Position numbers and translations under genes: made by a program. 64,000 bases of DNA, from contig NZ_DFQS01000037.1 in NCBI RefSeq assembly GCF_002377905.1, positions 16,095 to 80,094 of the forward strand, in the 5' to 3' direction. The notes below the pieces were generated by a model that was given only the letters and a program-made list of their open reading frames with translations, did not search any database and was not told where the DNA came from. Source of the stretch: Psychrobacter sp. UBA3483. Lineage in GTDB: Bacteria > Pseudomonadota > Gammaproteobacteria > Pseudomonadales > Moraxellaceae. The number at the start of each line of letters is the position of its first letter. Positions within the stretch are counted from its first letter, which is position 1. Of the stretch, positions 63,911 to 64,000 are shown piece after piece.

Positions 63911-64000
63911 AATTAGATTTTTTATCGAATAAAATTAATTTTCATTAGTATAGGTAATGTTGTGATTATAAGTCTTGTATAGTAGAGCCTTTATAAAAGT

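Noticed and set aside
1..64000. CRISPR array, rRNA, tRNA or prophage genes
   Set aside because: Looked for regularly spaced repeats, cloverleaf-like sequences and phage structural genes across the window and found none.

Overview
The window looks like a chromosomal segment of a gammaproteobacterium of the Moraxellaceae, most probably Psychrobacter. The basis is the moderately AT-rich coding sequence, a 13-gene nuo operon with nuoC and nuoD fused, an unlinked nadBA/nadC group, and a Wza-Wzb-Wzc capsule locus. No rRNA or tRNA is present, so the species cannot be fixed. No CRISPR array or prophage is visible.

Layout. 1-1408: 5' part of rep helicase, running off the left edge. 2391-18676: complete nuoA-N operon (NADH:quinone oxidoreductase, respiratory complex I), closed by a strong terminator. 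18.9-24.9 kb: housekeeping genes (ferredoxin-NADP reductase, an unknown protein, a TonB-like protein, an MscS channel, YbeY, PhoH). 25.6-29.8 kb: two ubiquinone-type FAD hydroxylases separated by a TnpB-only IS200/IS605-type element (26964-28481) with a recognisable omega-RNA end. 29.8-32.2 kb: two paralogous OmpA-like lipoproteins and a LysO-type exporter. 32.4-38.0 kb: a membrane-lipid gene group with a CDP-alcohol phosphatidyltransferase/hydrolase/methyltransferase fusion, a patatin-like protein with altered catalytic residues, an SDR and a CdsA-like cytidylyltransferase. These resemble E. coli ynbA, ynbC and ynbB in a new arrangement. 38.1-43.6 kb: nadB, nadA, a Nudix-like regulator and nadC, with two copies of a palindromic operator. 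43.8-46.9 kb: MarC protein, trimethylamine monooxygenase, LysE/ArgO exporter. 47.1-49.3 kb: three tandem genes of unknown function that share a C-terminal module. 49.4-50.4 kb: rluB. 50.7-63.9 kb: capsule/exopolysaccharide locus (wza, wzb, wzc, nucleotide-sugar dehydratase, wzy, epimerase relics, rmlBDAC, wzx), continuing past the right edge.

How the genes work together. The Nuo subunits form one complex and the two Ubi hydroxylases help make its quinone substrate. NadB, NadA and NadC convert aspartate to nicotinate mononucleotide, and the Nudix-like protein next to them probably represses them through the TTATGCTCA-type palindromes. The Ynb-like genes can be read as a small phospholipid headgroup pathway: CDP-lipid made by the CdsA homologue, headgroup exchange by the CDP-alcohol transferase domain, then hydrolase, methyltransferase, patatin and reductase steps. 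This is an inference, and the product is unknown. In the capsule locus RmlABCD supply dTDP-L-rhamnose, Wzx/Wzy handle the repeat unit, and Wza/Wzb/Wzc control export. No intact glycosyltransferase gene is visible before the window ends.

The best candidates for undescribed biology are the Ynb-like lipid cluster with its Cys-for-Ser patatin, the three-gene tandem family at 47-49 kb, and a two-copy palindromic repeat family whose arms differ in sequence while base pairing is kept.
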